Assembly (NCBI RefSeq): GCF_044389085.1
Contig: NZ_JBIRXP010000002.1
Span: forward strand, 682,001 to 746,000
Length of the DNA stretch: 64,000 nucleotides
Reading direction: 5' to 3'
DNA from: Isoptericola sp044389085
GTDB taxonomy: Bacteria; Actinomycetota; Actinomycetes; Actinomycetales; Cellulomonadaceae
This document shows positions 25,403 through 34,476 of this stretch, piece by piece (position 1 is the stretch's first letter; each line of letters starts with the position of its first letter). A program made the translations under genes and the position numbers. Below the pieces are notes generated by a model. It worked only from the letters and a program-made list of their open reading frames with translations, made no database searches and had not been told where the DNA came from.

Positions 25403-26415
25403 CGCGGGAGTCGACGGGGGACGCGACGGGCGACGCGACCGGCGATGCGACCGGCGGCCCGGCGGGTGGTGCGACGGGTGACGCCGGCGCGTCGTCCGGG
25501 CGCCTCGCCCGGGTGCTCGCGGTGCTGCGGTCGCCGTGGGTGCGCTGGGGCTTCCTCCTCGTGGCGCTCGGGCTGGCGGTCTACGCCGTCGTGGCGGCGG
25601 GGGACGACCTCGCCCGCGCGGCCGCCGAGCTCTCCTGGCAGCGGCTCGCCGTCGCGCTCGTCCTGTCCGTCGCGTTCGTGCTGTGCACGTTCGTCGCGTG
25701 GCGCGTCGTGCTCGCCGACCTCGGCGCCCCGACCGGCCTGCGGGTCGCGCTGCGGGTTTTCGGCCTGAGCCAGCTCGGCAAGTACGTGCCGGGCGGGGTG
25801 TGGAACGTCGTCGCGGCCGCAGAGCTCGGCGTCGACCACGGCATCGCGCGCCGCACCTCCGTGACGACGACGGCGGTCGCGACGCTCGTCGGCGTCGTCT
25901 CCGGGGCGGTCGTCGGGCTGGTCGCGCTGCCGTTCGTCGCGACGGGTGCGCTCGGCGCCGCGGGGCCGGTGCTGTGGGCGCTGCCCGCGGTCGCCGTGGT
26001 CCTGCTGCCGCCCGTGCTCAACCGCCTGGTCGCGTGGGCGCTGCGGGTCGCACGCCGGCCGCCGCTCGACCGTCCCCTCGGGTGGCGCGGGCTCGGCGCC
26101 GCGACGCTGTGGTCCGTCGCCGGGTGGCTGCTCGCCGGTGCGCAGGTGTGGGTGCTCGCCGTCGGTCTCGGCATGCCGGCCGACGCACGTGGTGTCGCCC
26201 TCGCCGTCGGCGGCTACGCGCTGGCCTGGGTGGTCGGCTTCCTCGTGGTGGTCGTGCCCGCCGGTGCGGGTGCGCGCGAGCTGGTGCTGCTCGCCGTGCT
26301 TGCGGGGGCCCTGCCGCACGCCGCCGTCCTGCTGCTGGTGCTGGTCAGCCGTGTCCTGGTGACGCTCGCCGACCTCGCGCTCGCGGGGCTCGGCGCGCTC
26401 GCCCGCCCGCGGTAG
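25399..26415 (+). CDS. LPG-synthase-TM/AglD-like membrane protein (UPF0104 type)
   Basis: 338 aa, GTG 25399 in a 4-nt overlap. The N-terminus repeats GDAT four times at the DNA level (near-identical 12-bp units). About eight TM helices follow with the family hallmark LSQLGKYVPGGVWNV (about 130), and VPAGAGARELVLLAVL near the C-terminus. Members of this family transport or modify lipids and lipid-linked glycans (MprF membrane part, AglD). Its place at the end of a coupled glycosyltransferase operon suggests a flippase or lipid-handling role; not proven. Confidence 0.85.
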   Translation: MTRESTGDATGDATGDATGGPAGGATGDAGASSGRLARVLAVLRSPWVRWGFLLVALGLAVYAVVAAGDDLARAAAELSWQRLAVALVLSVAFVLCTFVAWRVVLADLGAPTGLRVALRVFGLSQLGKYVPGGVWNVVAAAELGVDHGIARRTSVTTTAVATLVGVVSGAVVGLVALPFVATGALGAAGPVLWALPAVAVVLLPPVLNRLVAWALRVARRPPLDRPLGWRGLGAATLWSVAGWLLAGAQVWVLAVGLGMPADARGVALAVGGYALAWVVGFLVVVVPAGAGARELVLLAVLAGALPHAAVLLLVLVSRVLVTLADLALAGLGALARPR

Positions 26416-26555
26416 CTCGCGGCGGCGCCGAGGCGGGCACCGTCCGCGCGGCGGGTGCCGCTGCGGCCGTGGTCCTGGCAGGCTGGACACGGCCGCCGCC
26501 GAGCGGTGACCACGCTGGACGCCGCTGCCCGAGCCTCGAGGACGAAGGAACGCCC

Positions 26556-27311
26556 GTGCCGAACCGCGCCCCCGCCCTGCCCCCGCTCACGCTGTACGGC
26601 AGCCTGCGGTGGGACGTCGTGGAACCGCTGCTGCCGGGCGCCACCGGCCGCGTGCTCGAGGTGGGCTGCGGCCAGGGCGCCGTCGGGGTGCGGCTCGCCG
26701 CCCGCGCCGCGGCGTACACGGGCGTCGAGCTCGACGCGGACAGCGCCCGCACCGCCGAGCAGCGCCTCGTCGACGCGGGGGTGAGGGGCACCGTCGTGCA
26801 CGGGCCGCTCGACTCCCTGCCCGCCGCCGAGCGCTTCGACCTGGTGTGCGCGTTCGAGGTGATCGAGCACATCGAGGACGACGCCGCCGCGCTGCGGGAG
26901 TGGGCCGCGCGGCTGCGCCCCGGGGGCACGCTCCTGCTGTCCACCCCGGCGTGGCAGCGCCGCTTCGGCCCCATGGACGAGGCCGTCGGCCACTTCCGGC
27001 GCTACGACCCCGCCGACCTCGTCGCGCTGCTGCGCGACGCCGGACTGGCCGACGTCGGGCTGCGCCTGTACGGCGTCCCGCTCGGGTACGCCCTGGAGGG
27101 GGCGCGCAACCAGCTCGCGCGCCGCCGTCCCGGCCTGCGCGAGGAGGGCAGCACCGCCGACCGCACCGCCCGCAGCGGCCGGTTGTTCCAGCCGTCGACG
27201 GCGGCGCAGGGTGCGCTCGTGGCCGCGGCGACCTGGCCGTTCCGCGTCGCGCAGCGCGCGTTCCCCCGCACCGGCCCCGGCCTGGTCGCCTGGGGCCGCG
27301 CCGCCTCCTGA
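26556..27311 (+). CDS. SAM-dependent methyltransferase, class I
   Basis: 251 aa. GTG 26556 follows AAGGA by 6 nt. Rossmann-type SAM site VLEVGCGQGAVG (33-44), acidic GVELDAD after strand 2, and the catalytic-region motif FEVIEHIEDD (about 102), typical of UbiG/Methyltransf_11 enzymes. The C-terminal third (YGVPLGYALEGARNQ) lacks a recognisable acceptor domain. It lies 140 bp after the flippase-like gene and converges on TIGR03089 with a 16-bp gap. It probably methylates a glycan or lipid made by the neighbouring operon; the substrate is unknown. Confidence 0.85.
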   Translation: MPNRAPALPPLTLYGSLRWDVVEPLLPGATGRVLEVGCGQGAVGVRLAARAAAYTGVELDADSARTAEQRLVDAGVRGTVVHGPLDSLPAAERFDLVCAFEVIEHIEDDAAALREWAARLRPGGTLLLSTPAWQRRFGPMDEAVGHFRRYDPADLVALLRDAGLADVGLRLYGVPLGYALEGARNQLARRRPGLREEGSTADRTARSGRLFQPSTAAQGALVAAATWPFRVAQRAFPRTGPGLVAWGRAAS

Positions 27312-27327
27312 GCCGGCGTCGTGACGG

Positions 27328-28092
27328 TCAGGCCGTGATGCGCTCGGTCTCGCGCAGGCGCTCCAGGCGGGCCGGGTCGGCGGCGAGCTCGGCCGCGGTG
27401 GCCGCGGACGCGAGCACCACCGAGCCGTCGGCGGCCCAGACGGCGAGGAGCTCGCGCAGCAGGGGGCCGAGCGGGCGGGCGCCGTCGACGAGCACGCGGG
27501 CGCCGGGCGTGCCGCCGTCGGGCACCAGGTCGGCGAACGCGACCTGACCGGCAGTCGCGCCGGCGTCGAGCGCCACGGCGGCCGCGTCCGTCTCGGGGGC
27601 CCACCCGATGACGTCGCCGTAGGTCATGACGGCGCCCGCGGCGTCGACGGCGCCGGGCGGCAGGTCGCCGTCGAACGACCGTGCCAGGGCGGGCAGGGCG
27701 ACGGCGACGAGGTCGGCGGCGCCCGGACCCGTCAGCACGGGAGCCCACGCGGCGGGCCGGGAGGTGACGACGACGTCGCCGGCCGTCTCGGGGGAGGCGC
27801 CCGCGAGCTCCACGGTCGCGCCGCAGCGCCAGGCGGCCAGCGACCACAGCACGCTGCGCCAGTGGGCCGGCAGGTCGAGAGTCACGACCGTCCCCGGCGC
27901 GGCGTCGAACTCCTCCACGAGGAGGTTCACGGTCTTGCTCACCCAGTTCTGCAGGACGGCGCCGGAGAGCTCGACGCGCTCGCCGCCGTCGCCGTACCAC
28001 GTGAGGCGGGGACGCCCCGGGTCCGACAGGACGCGCGCGAGCACCTGGGAGATCGTCGTGGGGGTGCGGCCGGACGTCGGAGGGAGATTCAC
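27328..28092 (-). CDS. TIGR03089 family protein
   Basis: 254 aa from GTG 28092, preceded by TAGGCT and a 7-nt spacer. It has the conserved N-terminus TISQVLARVLSDPGRPRLTWYG and resembles the N-terminal half of acyl-CoA synthetases, but lacks the AMP-binding P-loop (TSGTTG-type) and the C-terminal domain. The family is restricted to actinobacteria and its function is unknown; the neighbourhood of LCP and whiB2 genes is also seen in Mycobacterium. Confidence 0.88.
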   Translation of the reverse strand: MNLPPTSGRTPTTISQVLARVLSDPGRPRLTWYGDGGERVELSGAVLQNWVSKTVNLLVEEFDAAPGTVVTLDLPAHWRSVLWSLAAWRCGATVELAGASPETAGDVVVTSRPAAWAPVLTGPGAADLVAVALPALARSFDGDLPPGAVDAAGAVMTYGDVIGWAPETDAAAVALDAGATAGQVAFADLVPDGGTPGARVLVDGARPLGPLLRELLAVWAADGSVVLASAATAAELAADPARLERLRETERITA

Positions 28093-28099
28093 GCAGGTC

Positions 28100-28105
28100 A
28101 GCCTA
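28100..28105 (-). promoter_or_regulatory. -10 box of TIGR03089 gene
   Basis: TAGGCT on the minus strand, 7 nt before GTG 28092. Confidence 0.5.
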
Positions 28106-28179
28106 CGAGCGCGCGGCCGGCCCGGGAGGACGGGCATGTGAATGGCCAGTGGAGATCGCAATCACTAGCACATTTCGAC

Positions 28180-28208
28180 TTGACGCCTCCGAAGGACACG
28201 CGTGTAAT
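28180..28208 (+). promoter_or_regulatory. whiB2 promoter
   Basis: TTGACG (28180-28185), a 17-nt spacer and TGTAAT (28203-28208), in a stretch that is clearly more AT-rich than the rest of the window. The start codon chosen (28254) has a GGAGGGG ribosome binding site, leaving a 5' leader of about 40 nt. Confidence 0.55.
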
Positions 28209-28253
28209 TCCAGGTATGCAGTTTCCCTAGAGAACGGCATGGAGGGGCACGCC

Positions 28254-28592
28254 ATGTGGAACTTGCTCGATGGGGACCGGGGGGTCTTCCCGTCAGATGT
28301 CGGCCGTGAGCCCGAGCGCGTAGCGCCGGTGCTCCCGCTGTTCGGCGACGCAACGACGACCGACGACGAGACGCTCCTGGGATGGCAGGAACGAGCACTG
28401 TGCGCTCAGACCGACCCTGAGGCCTTCTTCCCGGAGAAGGGCGGGTCCACGCGTGAGGCCAAGAAGGTCTGCACGTCCTGCGAGGTCCGGGCCGAGTGCC
28501 TGGACTACGCGCTCGCGAACGACGAACGGTTCGGCATCTGGGGCGGGCTCTCCGAGCGCGAGCGGCGCAAGCTGAAGCGCCGCGCCGTCTGA
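28254..28592 (+). CDS. whiB2: WhiB-family iron-sulfur regulator (WhiB2/WhmD type)
   Basis: 112 aa from ATG 28254, which has GGAGGGG 5-6 nt upstream (ATG 28239 is upstream without one). Cluster cysteines are Cys50, Cys73, Cys76 and Cys82 (CxxCxxxxxC), with GIWGG at 94-98 and the basic tail SERERRKLKRRAV. WhiB2/WhmD proteins control septation and cell division in Mycobacterium and Streptomyces (WhiB). The adjacency to TIGR03089, DUF5719, DUF3499 and manB matches the mycobacterial whiB2 region. It has an extended N-terminus compared with whiB1. Confidence 0.94.
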   Translation: MWNLLDGDRGVFPSDVGREPERVAPVLPLFGDATTTDDETLLGWQERALCAQTDPEAFFPEKGGSTREAKKVCTSCEVRAECLDYALANDERFGIWGGLSERERRKLKRRAV

Positions 28593-28667
28593 CCTGAGGT
28601 CCGCGGGACGTCCGGCCCGACACGCTCGGGACGGATATCCCACGACCGGATCGGGGCCCGACGCATC

Positions 28668-31600
28668 ATGGCGGGCAGGATGACTGCTCCGCACCCGATC
28701 CCAGCCCGCCCCGGCGGCGAGGTCGCCCCCACGGGCGCGACCGTCGCCGTCGCGCCCGCCGGCGACCGCACGCTCGACGGCACCGGTGCCGTCCCCCTGG
28801 TGGTCACCGTGACGGCCGTGGTCGTCACCCGCGGGCGCACCCGCTTCCTCGACGCCACGCTCGACGCGCTCGCGCGCCAGGAGCGCGCGGCCGACGAGGT
28901 CGTCGTGGTGGACGTCGGCGCCGCGGAGTCCACCGCCCACCCTGACCTCCGCCTCGGCGGTGCCCGCTTCGTCGCGGCGGCGGGGGCGCGCAGCCTCGGC
29001 GAGGCCGTGGACCGCGCCCAGGAGGTCGTGGGCGTCCCGGAGACCGGCTGGCTGTGGATCCTGCACGACGACTCCGCGCCCGAGCCCGGCGCCCTGTCGC
29101 GCCTGCTGCGCGCCGTCGAGCACTCGAGCGCCGTGGCGGTCGCGGGCTGCAAGCAGCGTCGCTGGCCGGTCGACGCCGACGGCACCCCTGCCGCCGACGC
29201 CAGCATGCTCGTCGAGGTGGGCAGCACGGTCTCGCCGCTCGGGCGGCGGATGACCGGCATCGACGACACCGAGATCGACCAGGGGCAGCACGACGCGCGC
29301 GAGGACGTGCTCGCCGTCGGGCTCGCCGGGGCGCTGGTGCGGGCGCACGTGTGGGCCGAGCTGGGCGGGACCGACCCCGAGCTGGGGCCGTTCGGCGACG
29401 GCCTCGACCTGTGCCGGCGGGCCCGGCTGGCCGGGCACCGCGTGGTGGTGGTGCCCGACGCCGTGGTCAAGCACGCGCAGGCCTCGCTGCTGGGGCTGCG
29501 CGGCCGTGACGTCCCGGTGCCCGACCTCGAGGCGTCGCGGTACGCCCGCCGGCGCAGCCAGCTCTACCTGCGCCTCGTCGAGGCGCCCCTGCCCCTGCTG
29601 CCCGTGGTCTGGCTCGCCACCCTGGTGTGGGCGCCGTTCGCGGCCATGTACCGGCTGGCTCTCAAGCGGCCGGCGCACGCCCGGGACGAGCTCGTGGCGG
29701 CCGTGGTCACGGCGCTGCGCCTGGTGCCGCTCTACCGTGCCCGACGGCGCGCGGCCCGCACCCGGCGCCTCCCGCGCCGTGTCCTGGCACCGTTGCTCGG
29801 CACCTGGCGGCAGGTGGCCGGCGAGCGCCGCGACGCGCGCCTGGCCCGCGCCGAGGCGCAGCGTGCCCGGTGGGCGCCGAGCGAGCTGGAGCGGGCCGAC
29901 CTGCGCCGGCTCGGCAGGACCCGCCGCGCGGTGCTGGCCGTCGTGCTGGTGAGCGTGGTGGCGCTCGACGTCGCCCTCTTCGGCCCCTGGCAGGGTGTGC
30001 TGGCGGACGGCGGTCGCGTCGTGGGCGGCGGGCTGCTGCCGGCGCCCGGCACCGTGGGCGACGTGTGGGAGGCGGCGACGTCGGGCTGGGTGCGCGACGG
30101 TCTCGGGGTCCGCGCGCCGGCCGACCCGCTGCTGCTGTCCCTCACCGCGTTCGCCGTGCTGGCGGGCGGCGGACTGCAGACGGCGGTGAACGCCCTGGTC
30201 CTGGTCGCGCTGCCGCTGGCCGCCCTCGGCGGCTGGTTCGCGGCGGGCGGCCTGACGCGGTCGGTCGTGGTGCGGGCGGTGGCCGCCCTCGCCTGGGCTG
30301 CCGCTCCCGGCTTCCTCGCCTCCCTCGGCTCCGGGCGGCTGGGCGCGGTCGTCGTGCACCTCACGCTGCCGTGGCTGCTCGTCGCCGTGCTGCGCACCGT
30401 GGGCGTGCAGGCGCGCGACGTCGCGCTCGCGCCGGGACGTCGCCGCGGGTCCCTGGGTGCCGCCGGGGCTGCCGGCCTCCTGCTGGCCGTCGCGGTGTGC
30501 GCCGCCCCGGTGCTGCTCCCGGTGGCGGTGGTGCTGATCGGCGTCGCCGCGCTGCTGGTGCGCCGGTCGTGGCGCGCGCTGCTGCTCGTGCTGCTGCCGG
30601 CCGTGGTGGTGCCGCTGCCGTTCTGGGGCGAGGTGCTCGGAGCGTGGTCGGACGGCGGGTGGCGCCTGCTCGTGGCCGAGCCGGGAGCCCCCCTGGTCGC
30701 GTCCGGCACGCCCACGGCGGTCCAGCTGCTGCTGGGCCTGCCGGGGGAGACCGCCTGGTTCGAGCCGTGGCTGGGGACCGACGGTGCGCTCGGCCGCGCC
30801 GCCGTGGTCGCCCCTGCGCTGCTCGGCGGCGCCGTCCTGGTGCTGGCGGCCGTCGCCCTGGTGCGCCCCCGGGCGGTGCGGGGGGTGCGGCTGGCGTGGC
30901 TGGCCGGGGCGGCGGGGCTGACGACGGCGGTCGTGGCCGTCGCGACGGCCGTGGCCAGCGGGTCCGCGGCCGACGGTACGGCCGCGAGCGTGACCGGCTG
31001 GCCCGGCGTCGGGCTCTCCGTGCTGCTGCTCGCGCTGGGCGCGGCGGCGATCTGCGCGCTGCCGTCGTTCGGCCGGCTGCCGACGGCGGCCCCCCGCGAC
31101 CACGGGGACGAGGAGCCACGACGCGCGCGGCGGGTCGCGTCCGCGGGCGTCGTCGCCGTCGCCGTGGTGGCGCTCGCGCTCCCCGTGGCGCAGCTCGCGT
31201 CCTGGGCGCTCGGCTCCACCGGCGGCGGCGCGGTGGGCGACCTGCGGGCGGCCGAGCCGGGCGTGGTGCCCGCCGTCGGCACGCAGATGCAGGAGCCGCC
31301 CCGCTCGGCGCGGGTGCTGCAGCTCGACCGGGTGCAGCCGGGCGGGGAGGCGGAACCGTCGGGCGCGGCGGTGGTCGACTACGCCCTGCTGCACGCGGAC
31401 GGCACCCGGCTCGAGGACTCCTCCACCGTGGTGCGGGCGCGTTCCGCCGGCCTGGTCGGCGGCGGCGCGCGGAGCGACACCGCGGTGCTGGACCAGGTGG
31501 TGGCGGAGGTGGCGACCGGGCGGTCGACCGACGTCGCGGACCGGCTCGCGGCGCTCGGCATCGGTGCCGTGCAGGTCCCCGCGGGCGGTGACGCAGAGCT

Positions 31601-32069
31601 CGCCACCACGCTCGACCTCGTGCCGGGGCTCGCCCGCGTGACCGAGGAGGGCGCGCTCGTCTGGCGCGTCACGACCGACGGGCCCGCGCCGGGCTGGGCG
31701 ACCGTGCTGAAGAACGACGGCACCGACGAGGACGGCGCGCCGAGCCCGTACTTCGCACCGGCCGACGCCGTGCGGACGGTGCCGTCGGACGGCTCGAGCG
31801 CCGCGACCCGGCTCGCCCCGGGCGGCGAGGACCGCACGCTGCGGCTCGCGGAGACGGCCGACCCCGGCTGGCGCGCGACGGTCGACGGCCGGCGCCTGGC
31901 GGCCGTGGACGCCGGGGGGACGCAGGCGTTCGCGGTCGGCCCGGCGGAGGGTCACCTGCGGGTGTCGTTCGAGACGCCGCACCGCACCGCGTGGCTCGCC
32001 GCGGCAGGCCTGGTGCTGCTGGTGCACGCGCTGCTGGCGCTGCCGGTCGGACGGCGGCGAGGGCGATGA
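28668..32069 (+). CDS. GT2 glycosyltransferase fused to a large multi-TM/extracytoplasmic region
   Basis: 1133 aa (ATG 28680 is an alternative start). An N-terminal GT2 domain (about 45-285) has VVVTRGRTRFLDATLDAL, the donor-site-like WLWILHDDSAPEPG and a C-terminal FGDGLDLCRRARLAGH. TM helices begin near 305 and a block of about ten fills 420-860, followed by an extracytoplasmic beta-rich domain (860-1095) and a final TM helix. This layout is seen in actinobacterial cell-wall GT2 proteins next to whiB2 and DUF5719. It is coupled to the next gene by ATGA. Probably a polymer-modifying transferase; acceptor unknown. Confidence 0.9.
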   Translation: MAGRMTAPHPIPARPGGEVAPTGATVAVAPAGDRTLDGTGAVPLVVTVTAVVVTRGRTRFLDATLDALARQERAADEVVVVDVGAAESTAHPDLRLGGARFVAAAGARSLGEAVDRAQEVVGVPETGWLWILHDDSAPEPGALSRLLRAVEHSSAVAVAGCKQRRWPVDADGTPAADASMLVEVGSTVSPLGRRMTGIDDTEIDQGQHDAREDVLAVGLAGALVRAHVWAELGGTDPELGPFGDGLDLCRRARLAGHRVVVVPDAVVKHAQASLLGLRGRDVPVPDLEASRYARRRSQLYLRLVEAPLPLLPVVWLATLVWAPFAAMYRLALKRPAHARDELVAAVVTALRLVPLYRARRRAARTRRLPRRVLAPLLGTWRQVAGERRDARLARAEAQRARWAPSELERADLRRLGRTRRAVLAVVLVSVVALDVALFGPWQGVLADGGRVVGGGLLPAPGTVGDVWEAATSGWVRDGLGVRAPADPLLLSLTAFAVLAGGGLQTAVNALVLVALPLAALGGWFAAGGLTRSVVVRAVAALAWAAAPGFLASLGSGRLGAVVVHLTLPWLLVAVLRTVGVQARDVALAPGRRRGSLGAAGAAGLLLAVAVCAAPVLLPVAVVLIGVAALLVRRSWRALLLVLLPAVVVPLPFWGEVLGAWSDGGWRLLVAEPGAPLVASGTPTAVQLLLGLPGETAWFEPWLGTDGALGRAAVVAPALLGGAVLVLAAVALVRPRAVRGVRLAWLAGAAGLTTAVVAVATAVASGSAADGTAASVTGWPGVGLSVLLLALGAAAICALPSFGRLPTAAPRDHGDEEPRRARRVASAGVVAVAVVALALPVAQLASWALGSTGGGAVGDLRAAEPGVVPAVGTQMQEPPRSARVLQLDRVQPGGEAEPSGAAVVDYALLHADGTRLEDSSTVVRARSAGLVGGGARSDTAVLDQVVAEVATGRSTDVADRLAALGIGAVQVPAGGDAELATTLDLVPGLARVTEEGALVWRVTTDGPAPGWATVLKNDGTDEDGAPSPYFAPADAVRTVPSDGSSAATRLAPGGEDRTLRLAETADPGWRATVDGRRLAAVDAGGTQAFAVGPAEGHLRVSFETPHRTAWLAAAGLVLLVHALLALPVGRRRGR

Positions 32070-33829
32070 CGGCGCGCGAGGAGCGGCCGGCACACGACGC
32101 CCCGACCACCGCGCAGGAGGGCGGCGCGGAGCGCACGACGGGGCGCGGGTCGAAGCGCGGGACGGAGCGGGCGAGAACGCAGACCACCGGAGGGACGGGC
32201 CAGGACGTGCGGAAGACCCGGGTGCGCCGCGGCGTGCGCGCGACGGCGGCGGCGGTCACCGGGGTGGCGGCCGTCGGCGCGCTGGCGGCCGTGGCCGTGC
32301 TGGGCGACCAGTGGGCACAGTCGTGGACGGGCGCCGAGCAGCAGGCCGTGGCGGCGGGGACACGGAGCGTCGGGGTCCAGCCGGCGGACGCGACGCTCGT
32401 CTGCCCGGCGCCGGTCGCGCTGCCCGAGGGGGCCGACGTCGGGGACCAGCAGTTCGACGCCACGCCGGTGCCCACCACGAGCGGGCTGGGCGCTCTCGTG
32501 CTGGGGGAGGCCCGGGACGGCGCACGGACGACCGCTCTCGGGGGCAAGGACCCGCTGGCGCTCGACGCGGGCGACGACGTGGCCGCCTGGCAGGGCGACG
32601 TGAGCTCCACCCGCGTGCTGCAGGCCACCCCGGTGGCCGACGAGCCGTTCCGCGCGGCCGGCGCGATGGCCTCGGTCACGACGCAGGGCGACCTGCGCGG
32701 GCTGGGTGTCGGCGCCTGCACCGCGCCGTCGACGTCGCAGTGGCTGGTGGGCGGCAGCACGGAGGTGGGCTCGACCGCCACGCTCACGGTGCAGAACCCG
32801 TCGGAGCAGCCCGCGACGGTCGCCCTCGACGTGTACGGACCGGGGGGTCCGGTGGCGCTCGGCGGCCAGGGGACGTTCACCGTCGCGCCCCACGAGCAGG
32901 TCACGACGCGCCTGGAGTCCGTGGCCCCGGAGCAGGACCGCCTCGCGGTCAACGTGCGCGCGGCGGGGGCGCGGGTCAACGCGAGCCTGCAGACCCAGGC
33001 CATCGATGGCCTGCTGCCGGCCGGGGTGGACCTGCTGACCGCGGGTGCGTCGCCGCGCGGGTCGCTCGCGGTGGGTGGCGTGCTGAGCCGGGGCGAGGCG
33101 GTCGACGACCCGCACGCCCCGCGGCTGCGGCTCCTGGCGCCCGGCGAGCAGGGCGGGACGGCGCGGGTCACCGTGTACGGCCCGTCCGGGCCGGTGGTGC
33201 TGCGGGGGGCCGACGAGGTCGAGCTCGAGCCCGGCGTGGTGACCGACGTGCCGCTCGGCGGGCTGCCGGAGGGCGCGTACACGCTGGTCGTCGACGCGGA
33301 CGTGCCGGTCGTGGGCGCGGCGCGCAGCGACCAGCCCGGCCAGCAGCCGGAGGACTCCGTGGTCGGCGGCACCCCGTACGACGTGGCGTGGTCGGCGGCC
33401 CAGCCGGTCGGCGCCCCGGGCGGGGCGGGGCCGGCGGGTCAGGTGGGCGTCCCGGGCGGGGTGCGCACGGGGCTCACCCTCGCCGCCGTGCCCGAGGACC
33501 GCGACCCCGACACCGATCCCGAGGGCTCGACGGCCGTGACCGTGCGGGCGTACGACGCGTCGGGTGCCGAGATCGGCAGCGACGACGTCGAGCTCACCGC
33601 GGGGGAGACCGCGGCCGTCGCGCTCGGCGACCTGGTGTCGGAGGGCACCGTGCCCGCCGGGGTGAGCGTCGACCGCGCCGACGGCGGCGGCCTGGCCGTC
33701 ACGTGGTCGGCCGTGCTGCGCGCCGACGACGGCACCGCGGCCCCCGGGACGCTGCTGGCCGCGGTCGCCCCCACCGCGACGGTCACCACCCCCGGCGCCG
33801 TCGAGGTGCGCACCGTCGACGCCGGCTGA
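32066..33829 (+). CDS. DUF5719 family secreted/membrane protein
   Basis: 587 aa, ATG 32066 in the ATGA overlap. A cytoplasmic basic Thr/Arg-rich segment (1-50) is followed by a single TM anchor (about 55-78) and a large extracytoplasmic region made of repeated beta-sandwich-like segments with VTVYGPSGPVVLRGADEVEL-type strands. The DUF5719 family occurs beside whiB2 and the GT2 membrane protein in actinobacteria. Its function is unknown. The tight coupling to the upstream glycosyltransferase suggests it works with it on a surface glycan. Confidence 0.88.
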   Translation: MTAREERPAHDAPTTAQEGGAERTTGRGSKRGTERARTQTTGGTGQDVRKTRVRRGVRATAAAVTGVAAVGALAAVAVLGDQWAQSWTGAEQQAVAAGTRSVGVQPADATLVCPAPVALPEGADVGDQQFDATPVPTTSGLGALVLGEARDGARTTALGGKDPLALDAGDDVAAWQGDVSSTRVLQATPVADEPFRAAGAMASVTTQGDLRGLGVGACTAPSTSQWLVGGSTEVGSTATLTVQNPSEQPATVALDVYGPGGPVALGGQGTFTVAPHEQVTTRLESVAPEQDRLAVNVRAAGARVNASLQTQAIDGLLPAGVDLLTAGASPRGSLAVGGVLSRGEAVDDPHAPRLRLLAPGEQGGTARVTVYGPSGPVVLRGADEVELEPGVVTDVPLGGLPEGAYTLVVDADVPVVGAARSDQPGQQPEDSVVGGTPYDVAWSAAQPVGAPGGAGPAGQVGVPGGVRTGLTLAAVPEDRDPDTDPEGSTAVTVRAYDASGAEIGSDDVELTAGETAAVALGDLVSEGTVPAGVSVDRADGGGLAVTWSAVLRADDGTAAPGTLLAAVAPTATVTTPGAVEVRTVDAG

Positions 33830-33856
33830 CCCCGGGCCTGACAGCTCCGGGGTCAG
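33826..33856. terminator. Bidirectional terminator containing both stop codons
   Basis: CTGACCCCGG (33826-33835) and CCGGGGTCAG (33847-33856), 11-nt loop. The TGA of DUF5719 (33827-33829) and the TGA of the metallopeptidase gene (33853-33855, minus strand) both lie in the stem. Confidence 0.75.
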
Positions 33857-34335
33857 GAGTCGTAGCCGGGGTCGATCTCCTCGGGGGTGCGGGCCAGGAG
33901 GTGCGCGACCTGCTCGACCACGACGTCGCGCACCAGGTCGGCGCGGTCGGTGTCGTCGGCGGCGCGGAAGTCCACCGGGCGGCGGTACACCACGACGCGT
34001 GCGGGCCGCCCGGACTCGGCGGGGAAGCAGCGCCCGAGGGGGACGCCGTCGGACTCCCACGGCGCAGGATCGGACGGCGGGACGTCCTCCACGGCGAACT
34101 CCGTGCCGGCGAGCTGCGGGCCCCAGCGGCGCTGCAGCAGCTCGACGACGTCGAGCACCAGGTCGTCGAACTGCTCCGCCCGGGTGCGGTAGGCCGGCGT
34201 CCCCGGCGGCAGGAGCGGCCCGCGCACCCCGCGGCCGCGGCGGTCGCGGCGGCGGACCGGCGGGACGGCGGCGGGGTCGGGTCCGGCCCCGGGACGGTGC
34301 TCGGGACGGTGCTCGGGGCTCGCGGCGTGGTGCAC
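33853..34335 (-). CDS. Metallopeptidase-family protein (PF06262-like), zinc motif degenerate
   Basis: 160 aa from GTG 34335, which is 6 nt after TAGGCT. The Arg/Pro/His-rich N-terminus precedes the conserved FDDLVLDVVELLQRRW region and DVPPSD. The zincin HExxH site of PF06262 is replaced by EQVAHLL (residues about 137-143), so classical catalysis is doubtful; this degenerate form appears characteristic of the actinobacterial branch beside DUF3499. It diverges from DUF3499 with both genes having a -10 box directly upstream. Confidence 0.8.
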   Translation of the reverse strand: MHHAASPEHRPEHRPGAGPDPAAVPPVRRRDRRGRGVRGPLLPPGTPAYRTRAEQFDDLVLDVVELLQRRWGPQLAGTEFAVEDVPPSDPAPWESDGVPLGRCFPAESGRPARVVVYRRPVDFRAADDTDRADLVRDVVVEQVAHLLARTPEEIDPGYDS

Positions 34336-34341
34336 CCGTCG

Positions 34342-34347
34342 AGCCTA
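34342..34347 (-). promoter_or_regulatory. -10 box of metallopeptidase-family gene
   Basis: TAGGCT on the minus strand, 6 nt before GTG 34335. Confidence 0.5.
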
Positions 34348-34464
34348 TGCCGGGGCCGGGCGTGGCGCGGAGGCGGGTACCCCGGCGCGATCGTGGTGCG
34401 GTCACGGGGCGGTCACGACGGCCGCGGCCCGGCGAGCCCCGCGCACGGGTCGGCGCGGGCGGCG

Positions 34465-34470
34465 TATTCT
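34465..34470 (+). promoter_or_regulatory. -10 box of DUF3499 gene
   Basis: TATTCT, 6 nt before GTG 34477. Confidence 0.5.
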
Positions 34471-34476
34471 CCCCGC

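Noticed and set aside
28293..32093. Minus-strand open frame of 1266 codons
   Set aside because: Antisense to the GT2 membrane protein and whiB2, which have clear motifs; the frame has only shadow composition.
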